Under the pieces are notes generated by a model, which was not told where the DNA came from, did not search any database, and saw only the letters and a list, made by a program, of their open reading frames with translations. Made by a program: the position numbers and the translations under genes. Shown here piece after piece: positions 1 to 7,643 of a DNA stretch of 64,000 nt. Each line of letters starts with the position of its first letter. Positions within the stretch are counted from its first letter, which is position 1. The stretch is from Pseudomonadota bacterium (GTDB lineage: Bacteria > Pseudomonadota > Gammaproteobacteria > Burkholderiales > Rhodocyclaceae), in NCBI GenBank assembly GCA_018262095.1, contig JAGTRW010000025.1:1-64000 (forward strand), given 5' to 3'.

Positions 1-288
1 CCGGTCATCGACCGCCTTGCCGTTCTGCACGCCGCGCAGCAGCACCGTGAACAGCCCGTCCTGCTCGTTGAGGCGGTCGGCGATGCCGCGCGAGAGCGGC
101 TGCGCCAGCGTCACTTCGCCGTTGAACAGCCCGGCGCCGTTGGCCACGTCGATCATCCAGTCGGCAAAAGCGCGCAGGAAGTTGCCGTCGCCGATCTGCA
201 GGATGCGAACAGGCTTGAGATTCGAAGCCGCACTGGCTTCAACATTGAACTTGCCTTGGGCAAGGTCGCTTCGATTCAGAACACGCAT
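1..288 (-). CDS. uxaB: Tagaturonate reductase (altronate oxidoreductase), N-terminal part; runs off the window
   Basis: The 96 visible codons match the N-terminus of the UxaB branch of the mannitol dehydrogenase family: an opening MRVLNRSDL, then the NAD-binding motif QIGDGNFLRAFADW and a downstream DGLFTVLLRG. UxaB reduces D-tagaturonate to D-altronate with NADH in cytoplasmic hexuronate breakdown. The start is ATG at 288, with GGAGGA just upstream. It is the distal gene of a minus-strand run with a zinc dehydrogenase and a TRAP transporter. UxuB (fructuronate reductase) is the main alternative, but the N-terminus looks more like UxaB. The C-terminal three quarters lie outside the window. 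Confidence 0.8.
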   Translation of the reverse strand, partial: MRVLNRSDLAQGKFNVEASAASNLKPVRILQIGDGNFLRAFADWMIDVANGAGLFNGEVTLAQPLSRGIADRLNEQDGLFTVLLRGVQNGKAVDDR

Positions 289-353
289 GGTCATTCCTCC
301 GAGTACAAAAACCGACCGCACGGGCGGATCGGGAACCACATCAGGCGCGCCGA

Positions 354-1367
354 TCAGAACAGGCAGGTCACCTTGAGATAGCGCTCAGGGTGTTCGGCGA
401 TGTCGACGACCGTCGCCGGCGTCTCGTCGATCGACACCGACTTGGTCAGCAGCGCCGCCACATTGATCTTGCCCTCGGCGATCAGCCGCAGGCTTTCGGG
501 GAACTGGCCGACGCTGTTGCGCGAACCGCGGATGGTCAGTTCCTTCTTGGTGATCAGCGCGGTCGGCAAGGCGATGTCGTTCTTCGGCCAGCCGACCAGC
601 GAAATCCGTCCCGCATAGGAAACGTAGTCGATCGCATTGCGAATCGCCGGCGCGGCACCCGACGCCTCGATCACCACCTCGGCCATACGTCCCTTGGTGA
701 TGACCTTGATCGCTTCCTGCGCATCGCTGCTCACCGGGTTGATCGTATGCGCAATTCCCAGGCTTTTAGCCAGCGCCAGGCGCTCGTCGACCGGATCGAC
801 GACGATAGCAATGGCGCCGATCGCCATCGCGTATTGCGCCGCCAGCAATCCGATCTGACCGGCGCCGAAAATCACCACGTGTTCGCCGGCGCGGGTTTCC
901 GACTGCTTGACGGCGTGCATCGAGATCACCAGCGGTTCGGCCATCGGCACCAGATTCCACGGAATGCTGTCGGGTACCTTGTGCAGCAGATGACGCGGAT
1001 GCGAGACGTATTCGGCCATGCCGCCCTCGATATGCACACCGCGAACGGTCAGGTTCTCGCAGCAATTGGTGTGTCCGATCGAACACGGGTAACAATGACC
1101 GCAGTAGACGTAGGGCTCGAGGATCACTCGATCGCCGGGCATCAGACCGACCTCGTCGTCGGGAACCTCGATCACTTCGCCGGCGATTTCATGGCCGATG
1201 ATTCGCGGATAGCTGACCAGCGGATTGACGCCCTTGTAGGCACCGATATCCGAGCCGCAGATCCCGGCGCTACGCACTTTGATCAGGATCTCGCCCTCGC
1301 CGCGCCGGGTCGGCGGAATATCAACCAGCGAGATTTCGCCGGGTTGCTTCAAACATACTGATTTCAT
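354..1367 (-). CDS. Zinc-dependent sugar-acid dehydrogenase (L-galactonate/L-gulonate 5-dehydrogenase-like)
   Basis: A 337-residue medium-chain dehydrogenase. Visible are GICGSD with catalytic-zinc Cys37, GHE with His59/Glu60, a structural-zinc cluster with spaced cysteines (YCGHCYPC and a following CC pair), and the Rossmann motif GAGQIG. ATG at 1367 is chosen because GGAGGA precedes it closely; an upstream extension has no family similarity. L-galactonate and L-gulonate 5-dehydrogenases of this family make tagaturonate or fructuronate. The neighbouring uxaB would then reduce tagaturonate, so L-galactonate is the favoured substrate. That assignment is inference from context; another polyol or sugar acid is possible. 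Confidence 0.75.
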   Translation of the reverse strand: MKSVCLKQPGEISLVDIPPTRRGEGEILIKVRSAGICGSDIGAYKGVNPLVSYPRIIGHEIAGEVIEVPDDEVGLMPGDRVILEPYVYCGHCYPCSIGHTNCCENLTVRGVHIEGGMAEYVSHPRHLLHKVPDSIPWNLVPMAEPLVISMHAVKQSETRAGEHVVIFGAGQIGLLAAQYAMAIGAIAIVVDPVDERLALAKSLGIAHTINPVSSDAQEAIKVITKGRMAEVVIEASGAAPAIRNAIDYVSYAGRISLVGWPKNDIALPTALITKKELTIRGSRNSVGQFPESLRLIAEGKINVAALLTKSVSIDETPATVVDIAEHPERYLKVTCLF

Positions 1368-1431
1368 GATTCCTCCAAAACAGACTGAAGGCGATGCAGA
1401 CGATGAGGCCATCCGCATCGCGAAACAAAAA

Positions 1432-2451
1432 CTAAACCGGCATCCAGTTGGCCAAAACCAGCGACAGCGGCGGATAGAAGGTGGTGACCATCAGCGTCAG
1501 ACCGAAGGCCACATAGAACGGTGCGATCTCGCGCATGTATTCGTCGACCTTGACCTTGGTGAGGTTGCAGGTCAGGAACATGGTCGTCCCGAACGGCGGC
1601 GTGATGGCGCCGATCGACAGGTTGAAGATCATCATGATGCCGAAATGCACCGGGTCGATACCCAGGGTCCGCACGGTCGGCATCAACAGCGGCGTCAGCA
1701 CGACGATCGCCGCGTTGCCGTCGAGGAACATGCCAACGACGATCAACAGGACATTGACGATCAGCAGAAAGACCACCGGACTCGCCGAGACGCCCATCAG
1801 CATTTCGGTGACGTCGGTGGCCACGCCTTCCCAGGTCAGGATCCAGGCAAAACCCGCCGACGCCATCAGGATCAGCATGATCGACCCGTTGGCGCGCGCC
1901 GATTCGGCGAGCGCGCTCTTGACGTCGGCCCAGGTGCATTCGCGGTAGGCAAAGCCGATGATCAGGCAGTAAATGCAGGTCACGGCGCCCGCTTCAGTCG
2001 GCGTGAAGATGCCGTAGCGGATCCCGCCGAGGATCAGCACCATCAGCATCAGCCCCCAGAACGCGCCGACCGAGGCCTTGGCGATTTCGCCGATGCCGGC
2101 CATCTTGGTCCGCGTCGGCTTGTAACCGCGCTTGCGCGCAACCCAATCGACGGCAACCATCAGCGCCAAGGTGCACAAGATCCCCGGCCCCAGTCCACCC
2201 ATGAACAGCTTGCCGATCGACGTATCGGACATCCCGGTGTAGTTGAGGATCGATCCGAGCATCATGAAGAACGGAATCGCCAACAGCGGCAGATTGTCGG
2301 CGCCGCCGATCATGCGCTGGATGACCATCACCGCCGACATATCCTGGGCGGCGAAGAAATAGACAAAGGTTGCTGCGCAGATGGCGAACGCCACCGGAAC
2401 GTTGATGCCGAACAGCGCCAGCATCACGATAAAAGCTAACAGTACGCTCAT
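1432..2451 (-). CDS. TRAP transporter large permease (DctM-type) with internal in-frame deletion
   Basis: DctM-family membrane permease that would pair with the DctQ-like protein encoded just upstream. It has only 339 residues against about 425 for the family. The N-terminal part up to about Thr77 and the part from Ser78 (SIGKLFMGG) each read as normal DctM, but the roughly 86 residues that usually separate them are absent. The missing stretch normally carries the GxSGS-type hairpin and adjacent helices used in sodium-coupled transport. The join is near base 2220 and keeps the frame. The start overlaps the dctQ stop (ATGA). The protein is probably non-functional, or the sequence is misassembled here. 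Confidence 0.85.
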   Translation of the reverse strand: MSVLLAFIVMLALFGINVPVAFAICAATFVYFFAAQDMSAVMVIQRMIGGADNLPLLAIPFFMMLGSILNYTGMSDTSIGKLFMGGLGPGILCTLALMVAVDWVARKRGYKPTRTKMAGIGEIAKASVGAFWGLMLMVLILGGIRYGIFTPTEAGAVTCIYCLIIGFAYRECTWADVKSALAESARANGSIMLILMASAGFAWILTWEGVATDVTEMLMGVSASPVVFLLIVNVLLIVVGMFLDGNAAIVVLTPLLMPTVRTLGIDPVHFGIMMIFNLSIGAITPPFGTTMFLTCNLTKVKVDEYMREIAPFYVAFGLTLMVTTFYPPLSLVLANWMPV

Positions 2452-2963
2452 TGCTGCGACTCCTCTTGAACGTCGAGTTCGGTGGTGTTTCCTTTGCCCC
2501 GCAGGCTGTTCCAGAACATCCGGCCGTAATACATGAACATGAACGAACAGCAGACCGGAATCGAGGCATCGATATAGCTATACGGCAAGCCGAGAATCGG
2601 CGTGAGCTTGGTCTGGCCCTTGATGGTCAGAATGATGCCGAACCAGATGAGCAGCGCCAGCGTCACCAGAACGATGAGATCACTCACGATGCTGGTGATC
2701 CGCCGCCACCTCGGTGACATGCGCAAAACCATCACGTCGATGCTGCAATGGCCTTCGACGTGAATCACCGCCGAAGCGCCAAGCATCGTCAGCCAGACAA
2801 AGATGAAGACGGTGACTTCCTCGACCCAGCCCCAGGGACTGCCCATCACATAGCGCATGAAGACATTGGCGCACGCCAGCAGGACGATGAAAGCCATGGC
2901 TGCCATCCCCAGGAAGTTGTCGAGCTTCCTGATCAAATCGTAAAACGTTCGCAATAATTGCAT
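2448..2963 (-). CDS. TRAP transporter small permease (DctQ-type)
   Basis: A 171-residue membrane protein with four hydrophobic segments and the DctQ pattern MRYVMGSPWGWVEEVTVF followed by WLTMLGAS. DctQ proteins form the TRAP membrane complex with DctM. ATG at 2963 is preferred over an upstream TTG because the family begins near this point. The ribosome site (GGGAA) is weak. The stop overlaps the dctM start by 4 bases, indicating translational coupling. About 145 bases separate it from dctP, with an imperfect GC hairpin near 3000-3020 that could dampen read-through. The operon context suggests sugar-acid uptake. Confidence 0.88.
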   Translation of the reverse strand: MQLLRTFYDLIRKLDNFLGMAAMAFIVLLACANVFMRYVMGSPWGWVEEVTVFIFVWLTMLGASAVIHVEGHCSIDVMVLRMSPRWRRITSIVSDLIVLVTLALLIWFGIILTIKGQTKLTPILGLPYSYIDASIPVCCSFMFMYYGRMFWNSLRGKGNTTELDVQEESQQ

Positions 2964-3107
2964 AAGAAAATTCCCGGTTATCGGCAACAGAGGTCCCTGA
3001 CACCGCCTTCTAGAGGGGGTGCTGCACCGAAATACAGAGTGAAAATGAATGCTGAAGCGACGCTGCTTCGAAGCGCCGACCCGACGACTGCGAGCCGGCG
3101 CAGCAAG

Positions 3108-4106
3108 TTACTTTTGCCCGATGATCGAATAGACCTTGTTCATCACTTCAGGCGGGAATTCCTTGGCAAAGCGGTTCGGGAAGTCCTTCATCGCGGCCTT
3201 GAACGCAGCGCGATCGACTTCGACGACCTTGACGCCAGCCGCTTGCATCTTCTGCAAAGCGTCCTTGTCGGCAGTCTCGTTTTCCTTGTCGAGGAACTTG
3301 CCGGCTTCTTCACCCGTTTCCTTGAGCATCTTGACGACTTCGGGCGGTAACTTGGCGATGAATTTGGTTCCGGCGATCCACGACGACAGGTTGACCTGGT
3401 GCTTGGTCAGCAACAGGAACTTGGCGCCTTCGTACATCTTGCCGCCGTAGAGCACCGGGATCGGATTCTCGGCGCCGTTGATGACGCCCTGCATCAGCGC
3501 CGGATAGGCTTCGGCCAGCGGCATCGGCGTTGCCGTCGCACCCATGGCGTTCATCATTTCGTTGGAGATGCGGATATTCGGAACGCGGATCTTGAGGCCC
3601 TTGAGCTCTTCGGGCTTGGTCGCCGATTTGGTCGCCAGCATATTGCGGACGCCGTAGATCCACTTGCTATGAACGATGTAGAGGCCCTTGGTTTCGAGCT
3701 TCTTCGACAGGTCCTTGAACAGGTCGCTATCGACCAGCTTGAAGAGCTGTTCCTTGTTGTCGTAAATGTACGGCAGGTAGGTGACGCCGAATTCGGGGAC
3801 GTAATCCATCAGGAAACCGCCGTCGGAAATGGTGATCACGTTCGAACCGATCGTCAGCTGTTCGGTGACGTCTTTCTGCGAACCGAGCATCGAGCTCGGG
3901 AAATACTGGAACTCGACCTGGCCTTTGCTGCGCTCCTTCATCAAACGACCCCACTCGCGCACCGCCTTGTCGTTGGGTTCGCCGACGTTGTTGCCGTAAG
4001 CGATCTTGATCTTGATGACGTCGGCCGCCAAAACGCCGCCTGCCGCCAGGCACAATGCAGCGCCCATCGCACAGACCATCAGTTTCTTGCTGATTCCTGA
4101 AAACAT
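3108..4106 (-). CDS. TRAP transporter substrate-binding protein (DctP-type)
   Basis: A 332-residue periplasmic receptor. A signal peptide is clear: a lysine near the start, a hydrophobic core, and a likely cut after VLAA near residue 28. The mature part has the DctP fold signatures, including GLKIRVPN, whose Arg usually salt-bridges the substrate carboxylate, followed by a PLAEAYPALMQGVINGAENP-type segment. It is the first gene of the operon dctP-dctQ-dctM-dehydrogenase-uxaB, read from a sigma-54 promoter about 100 bases upstream. The ligand is probably a hexonate or hexuronate, inferred from the enzymes downstream. Confidence 0.9.
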   Translation of the reverse strand: MFSGISKKLMVCAMGAALCLAAGGVLAADVIKIKIAYGNNVGEPNDKAVREWGRLMKERSKGQVEFQYFPSSMLGSQKDVTEQLTIGSNVITISDGGFLMDYVPEFGVTYLPYIYDNKEQLFKLVDSDLFKDLSKKLETKGLYIVHSKWIYGVRNMLATKSATKPEELKGLKIRVPNIRISNEMMNAMGATATPMPLAEAYPALMQGVINGAENPIPVLYGGKMYEGAKFLLLTKHQVNLSSWIAGTKFIAKLPPEVVKMLKETGEEAGKFLDKENETADKDALQKMQAAGVKVVEVDRAAFKAAMKDFPNRFAKEFPPEVMNKVYSIIGQK

Positions 4107-4203
4107 TTTCTTACCCCTCTTTGTCGAGTTTTGTCCGACCGGCGTGTCGCCGATCCTGCCCAGTGAGGCCCGCTACTGCAGACCGAGTCCTCCGCAGACA
4201 TAT

Positions 4204-4219
4204 AGCAATCGCCATGCCA
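4204..4219 (-). promoter_or_regulatory. Sigma-54 promoter (-24/-12) for the TRAP/sugar-acid operon
   Basis: On the minus strand the bases read TGGCATG, four bases, then TTGCT. This matches every position of the sigma-54 consensus TGGCAYG-N4-TTGCW. It lies about 100 bases upstream of the dctP start and faces it. The divergent gene encodes a sigma-54 activator, which supports the call. Confidence 0.85.
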
Positions 4220-4259
4220 AAGCTAAGCCCTTGTTTATAAAAGGCCAAAAAAATCAGCT

Positions 4260-4300
4260 TGTTTCACAAATGAAACATTTGAAATTACACAAATGAAACA
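4260..4300 (-). promoter_or_regulatory. Candidate activator-binding sites (UAS) for the PrpR-like regulator
   Basis: Positions 4260-4277 form a perfect inverted repeat, TGTTTCA-CAAA-TGAAACA. A second, less perfect site follows at about 4280-4300 and ends in the same TGAAACA half. Both lie 40-100 bases upstream of the -24/-12 element, the usual place for enhancer sites of sigma-54 activators. They also sit just ahead of the regulator's own start, so autoregulation is possible. Confidence 0.65.
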
Positions 4301-4345
4301 CCCTGTTACAATAACGCCATCTAGACCATCCACTGCGAGACGCCC

Positions 4346-6208
4346 GTGCTCCCGATCCTGCTCTTGAGTCCGATGCAAAGCATCACCGACATTGCGCCCG
4401 ACGTCGCACGCGAACTGGGAATTCAAATCCATATTGAAACGTCGGACGACGCCAGTGCGATCGAGCGCGTTCGCCGCCATCCGGGCGTCGAAGTGGTGGT
4501 GACGCGCGGCGGACTCGCTGAGCTGGTACGCCAGATCCCGGGAATCAACGTCGTCGAAATCGCCATGTCGCTCAACGAACTGCTCAGCAACCTCGCTGAC
4601 CTCACCGGCAGGGGGCTCAAGCGCATCGGCATTGTCAGCCGCGCCAACCTGTTTGCCGGCGCGGTCGGCGATTTTCGCATTCTCGACGCGCAGGTCAGCA
4701 TCCGACCGCAGGCCGACGAAGCCGGGATTCAGTCGACCATCAGGCAACTGGTCGGCGAAGGCTTTGAAGCGATCATCGGCTGCCGGGTCGCTTTCAGGAC
4801 GGCGCGCGAGCTGGGCGTCGAGGCGGTGTTTCTCGAAGGCGGGCCGGTCTCGATCCGCACCGCACTGCACGAGGCGATACGCATCCTCAAGGCCAAGGAG
4901 CGCGAACAGCTGCAGGCGGCACAGCTCTCGGCGATCATCGACAACATCGACGAGGCGGTGATCGCGGTCACCCCCGAACATGAAGTCAGTTTCTTCAACC
5001 GCCATGCGCGACGCCTGTGCTCGATCAGCCCGGCGAGCCCGCCCGATTTCAAACACGCGCTGGCCGTCTTCGACTCGGGAGAAAAGGAACAGATCACGAC
5101 GATCAACGGCAACAGCGTGATCGCCCGCAGCATCCCGCTCGAGTTCAACAAGGCGGTACGCGGCAAGGTGCTGACGCTGCACGAAGTGACGCGGATCCAG
5201 GCGTCCGAATCGAAGATCCGTTCGTCCTTCTACCAAAAAGGGCTTTATGCGCGCTATCAGTTCAAGGACGTGATCGGCGACTCGCAGGTCATGCAGCAGG
5301 TGCTGGCTCGTGCCAGGACCTATGCCGGGCACGACTCCAACCTGCTGATTTACGGCGAAACCGGAACCGGCAAGGAAGTCTTCGCGCAGAGCATTCACAA
5401 CTTCAGCAAGCGCAGCAAAGGCCCGTTCGTCTCGATCAATATCGCGTCGATTGCGCCAAGCCTGCTCGAGAGCGAGCTTTTCGGCTACGTCGACGGCGCC
5501 TTCACCGGCGCGCGCAAGGGCGGCAAACCCGGGCTCTTTGAACTCGCGCACCAGGGAACGCTGTTTCTCGACGAAATCGGCGAACTCGCCCCCGAAATCC
5601 AGAGCCGCTTTCTGCGCGTGTTGCAGGAACGCGAAATCATGCGCATCGGCGACGACAAGATCATCCCGATCGACGTTCGCATCATCTCGGCGACCAACCG
5701 CGACCTCTTTCAGCAAACCTTGGCGGGAAGCTTCCGCCAGGATCTCTATTACCGGATTCACGTGGTCGGCCTGCGCATCCCGCCGCTGCGCGCACGCGCC
5801 GACGACGTGCCGCAGATCTTCGAACACTATCTGCAACGCTTCGCCGGCCAAGCCGGTCGCCAGGCCATGCTGACCGAAGATGCCAAAGAGTTGCTCAAAA
5901 CCAATTCATGGCCCGGCAACATTCGGCAGTTGCGCAATCTCGCCGAAGTCGTCGCTTACGGCGAAAGTGAGCGGATTGATGCCGAGCAGATTTCCGAGGT
6001 GCTCGGCGAACAGGAGCACACCACCGGCGAATCGACTTTCATCACCATTCCCGAAAGCGGCTCGCTCAAACAGATGGAGTCGGAAATCATCCGCAACCTG
6101 CTGTCCAGACTCCCCGCCGACGACGTCTGCTCACGCCTGGGGATCAGCCGCGTCACGCTGTGGCGCAAGATGAAAAAGATGGCGGCATTCCCCAACGACC
6201 AGACCTGA
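4346..6208 (+). CDS. Sigma-54-dependent transcriptional activator, PrpR-type
   Basis: A 620-residue enhancer-binding protein. Roughly residues 1-190 form a PrpR N-terminal sensor domain, 195-300 a PAS-like domain, 310-540 the AAA+ domain and the last 50 a Fis-type helix-turn-helix. The AAA+ core is complete: Walker A GETGTGKE, the sigma-54 contact loop GAFTGA, Walker B LFLDEIGEL and the arginine-finger region. It starts at GTG 4346 with only a weak ribosome site. It is divergent from the TRAP operon, whose sigma-54 promoter and palindromes lie between the two, so it very likely activates that operon in response to a sugar-acid ligand. Confidence 0.92.
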   Translation: MLPILLLSPMQSITDIAPDVARELGIQIHIETSDDASAIERVRRHPGVEVVVTRGGLAELVRQIPGINVVEIAMSLNELLSNLADLTGRGLKRIGIVSRANLFAGAVGDFRILDAQVSIRPQADEAGIQSTIRQLVGEGFEAIIGCRVAFRTARELGVEAVFLEGGPVSIRTALHEAIRILKAKEREQLQAAQLSAIIDNIDEAVIAVTPEHEVSFFNRHARRLCSISPASPPDFKHALAVFDSGEKEQITTINGNSVIARSIPLEFNKAVRGKVLTLHEVTRIQASESKIRSSFYQKGLYARYQFKDVIGDSQVMQQVLARARTYAGHDSNLLIYGETGTGKEVFAQSIHNFSKRSKGPFVSINIASIAPSLLESELFGYVDGAFTGARKGGKPGLFELAHQGTLFLDEIGELAPEIQSRFLRVLQEREIMRIGDDKIIPIDVRIISATNRDLFQQTLAGSFRQDLYYRIHVVGLRIPPLRARADDVPQIFEHYLQRFAGQAGRQAMLTEDAKELLKTNSWPGNIRQLRNLAEVVAYGESERIDAEQISEVLGEQEHTTGESTFITIPESGSLKQMESEIIRNLLSRLPADDVCSRLGISRVTLWRKMKKMAAFPNDQT

Positions 6209-6238
6209 CGCGGCGCGGGCCGCGCGCGGCGAGGTGCT

Positions 6239-6430
6239 TCAGGCCGCACGCAACGCTGTCGGCGCCGCCTGCGGCGCGCGCTCGACCACCGGCATGTGAC
6301 AACCGGCCAGCGAGCATTGACAAGCTGCCGGACAGCCGTTGTCGAGCCTGCACTCTGCCTCGGTCTGATCGGTCACCACCATGATTTTCATGACTTCGCA
6401 GCGGCCGACCGGAACATCGAAATAACTCAT
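6239..6430 (-). CDS. Small Cys-rich hypothetical protein
   Basis: A 63-residue protein of unknown function. It begins MSYFDVPVGRCEVMKIMVV and has a Cys cluster in its middle (ECRLDNGCPAACQC, then GCH), spaced like a metal or redox site. CAGGAG lies just before two tandem ATGs (6433 and 6430); the second gives better spacing. It is convergent with the regulator gene, whose stop is 30 bases away. No family is recognised with certainty. The good ribosome site and the clustered cysteines make it more likely real than not. Confidence 0.5.
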   Translation of the reverse strand: MSYFDVPVGRCEVMKIMVVTDQTEAECRLDNGCPAACQCSLAGCHMPVVERAPQAAPTALRAA

Positions 6431-6573
6431 CATCAACTCCTGTTCAACGGATCAATTTCCCGGTATTCGGGACTACCCGGTCAAGGGTACGAATCTAAAG
6501 ATAAGCAGAATGTTGCAGCGCAGCAAACGATTCGTTATGATGTGACGCTTAAGCGAAACTAAGGCATCGGAAA

Positions 6574-7527
6574 ATGAGTTATCGCCTTCCCCCGCTGACC
6601 GCATTGCGCGCCTTCGAGTCGGCCGCCCGGCACCTGAGCTTCAAAAAAGCGGCGCTTGAACTGCACGTCACGCCCGCGGCGATCAGCCAGCAGATCAAGG
6701 CACTCGAGGACTACCTGGGCCTCGCCGTGTTTCGTCGGCTGACGCGGGCGCTCGAATTGACGCCGCACGGGCTGGCGATGCTGCCCAAGATTCGTGAGGC
6801 CTTCGAAAATCTGGCCGACGCCATTGAGACGACGCGCGGGTTCGACGACGGCCCGCTGACGATCGCCGCCCCGCCCTCGTTTGCCTCGCGCTGGCTGGTC
6901 CCTCGCCTGCCGCGCTTTTCAAGCGCGCACCCCGAGGTCGAGTTGCGCATTACGAGCCGTTCCGACAGCATCGACCGGCGCGGCGAGACCGCCTTCTTCG
7001 ACGACGGGCTGATCGACCTGCGCAGCGCTTCGAGCCAGGTCGCGATCCGTTTCGGCGTCGGCGCCTACCCGGGCTTTCGCGTCGACAAGATTTTTTCCCC
7101 CACCTACGTCGCGGTCTGCAGCCCACAGCTGCCCAGCCGCGAACGCCCGCTGGGCTGCCCCGACGACCTGCGTCAGCACGTGCTGATCCATGACGATACG
7201 GTCAACGACGACGGACATCTGGCGCTGTGGGCGCAGTGGTTGGACGTTGCCGGGGTCGATTCGATCGACACCCGACGCGGGCCGCGTTTTTCAAACGCGG
7301 TGCTCGCCGTCGAAGCAGCGCTCGACGGACAGGGCATCGCGCTGGCGCTCAGGCCGCTGGTCGAGAGCGACCTCGCCGCCGGACGCCTGATCGCCCCCTT
7401 GGCGATCGCCATCCCTTCGCGCTACGCGTATTTTTTGGTGGTCCCGGAACCGGTCGCCAGACGGACCTCGGTCGCCGCCTTCAGCGCCTGGCTGCTCGAC
7501 GAGGGCCGCCGGGTCGAGCCGGCCTAG
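6574..7527 (+). CDS. LysR-family transcriptional regulator (GcvA-like)
   Basis: A 317-residue LysR protein opening MSYRLPPLTALRAFESAARH, with the helix-turn-helix AALELHVTPAAISQQIKALE. This start is typical of the GcvA subgroup. The rest is a substrate-binding-type effector domain. No ligand can be named. It does not sit divergent to an obvious target. The next gene downstream on the same strand is the ACP-ligase-acyltransferase fusion, 116 bases away, which could be its target. Confidence 0.85.
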   Translation: MSYRLPPLTALRAFESAARHLSFKKAALELHVTPAAISQQIKALEDYLGLAVFRRLTRALELTPHGLAMLPKIREAFENLADAIETTRGFDDGPLTIAAPPSFASRWLVPRLPRFSSAHPEVELRITSRSDSIDRRGETAFFDDGLIDLRSASSQVAIRFGVGAYPGFRVDKIFSPTYVAVCSPQLPSRERPLGCPDDLRQHVLIHDDTVNDDGHLALWAQWLDVAGVDSIDTRRGPRFSNAVLAVEAALDGQGIALALRPLVESDLAAGRLIAPLAIAIPSRYAYFLVVPEPVARRTSVAAFSAWLLDEGRRVEPA

Positions 7528-7643
7528 GCAGCTTGAGCCGACGGCCAGACGGCAGCACGGCACGCCGTCGTCTATTCTGCAGATAGCCCGCCAGCATAAG
7601 CACGGCAAACCTGGCGTCCACAAACTTCTGCCGATCAACCATC

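Noticed and set aside
1279-2439. A 386-codon plus-strand open frame opposite dctM
   Set aside because: Composition is His/Asp/Arg/Gln-rich as expected for an antisense shadow, and dctM is clearly coding.
4279-4312. Sigma-70 promoter TTGAAA / TACAAT for the activator gene
   Set aside because: The spacing between the two elements is 22 bases, too long for a normal sigma-70 promoter.
4235-5851. A 538-codon minus-strand open frame opposite the sigma-54 activator gene
   Set aside because: The plus-strand frame has all AAA+ and HTH motifs; the antisense frame has none.
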